64,000 nt of DNA from Methanomicrobium mobile BP. GTDB lineage: Archaea; Halobacteriota; Methanomicrobia; Methanomicrobiales; Methanomicrobiaceae. A program made the translations under genes and the position numbers. The notes beneath the pieces were generated by a model, which worked only from the letters and a program-made list of their open reading frames with translations, did no database searches and was not told the origin of the DNA. Below are positions 63,889-64,000 of this stretch, one piece after another (within the stretch, counting starts at the first letter, position 1; the number at the start of each line of letters is the position of its first letter). The DNA is taken from contig NZ_JOMF01000009.1 of assembly GCF_000711215.1 (NCBI RefSeq), forward strand, positions 90,873 to 154,872, written 5' to 3'.

Positions 63889-64000
63889 ATAAAATTATAT
63901 GAATGTTTACCTATTTAAAACGGATTTACTGGTAGATGCTAATCCTGCAAAATCTTATTTCGAGGCCCATAATCTTAACAGCAAATTTTGATTTATCGCT

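Overview
The window comes from a methanogenic archaeon, most likely of the order Methanomicrobiales. Pointers are formylmethanofuran:tetrahydromethanopterin formyltransferase, an HdrA-family protein, archaeal TBP, TFS, Trm1 and Hef, the archaeal lipid enzymes (digeranylgeranylglyceryl phosphate synthase, geranylgeranyl reductase, a CDP-alcohol transferase), a bacterial-type DNA gyrase operon and a sodium:alanine symporter. Genus cannot be fixed by eye. Many genes have an AT-rich TATA-like element 25-40 nt before the start; others have Shine-Dalgarno sites.

From 1 to about 54.5 kb the window is core chromosome in short operons on both strands: TBP with a small winged-helix regulator (0.2-1.3 kb); a one-chain ADP-forming acyl-CoA synthetase (1.9-4.0 kb); TFS, an archaeosortase and a CDP-alcohol transferase (4.3-6.5 kb); riboflavin reductase and SppA (6.8-8.5 kb); TruD/Pth2 and a lipid reductase (8.5-11.7 kb); gyrB-gyrA (12.5-17 kb); Hef helicase-nuclease, glycyl-tRNA synthetase and AgcS symporter (18.9-24.9 kb); an ACT/UPF0210 pair (26.3-28 kb); a five-gene SPFH/zinc-ribbon membrane cluster (29.3-33.9 kb); Ftr and neighbours (34.2-37.2 kb); carAB (37.6-41.8 kb); two secreted beta-propeller/PEGA proteins (42-45 kb); a CBS-type pyrophosphatase; pyrBI; CoaD, a gamma carbonic anhydrase, a short HdrA-like flavoprotein and MtnA (45-52 kb); DUF116, a bactofilin-like protein, DGGGP synthase, tRNA-Arg(CCU) and Trm1 (52-55.7 kb).

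From about 55.7 kb to the end the character changes: more AT-rich, small or unknown genes, nuclease-like genes and long non-coding stretches. This accessory region holds a DUF1016 (YhcG-like) PD-(D/E)XK protein, a roughly 1-kb spacer packed with palindromes, an operon of small proteins sharing an unrecognised N-terminal domain, a family of small tail-anchored membrane proteins, a stand-alone PD-(D/E)XK protein and what I read as a two-gene Kiwa anti-phage system (KwaA-KwaB) in an archaeon.

Most intergenic gaps hold their own short-period tandem repeat (about 9-38 bp), different at each locus, and similar repeats occur inside several genes. The strongest leads for new biology are the SPFH/zinc-ribbon cluster, the Kiwa pair with its small-protein neighbours, the palindrome-rich spacer beside the DUF1016 gene, and the two families of small paralogous proteins.
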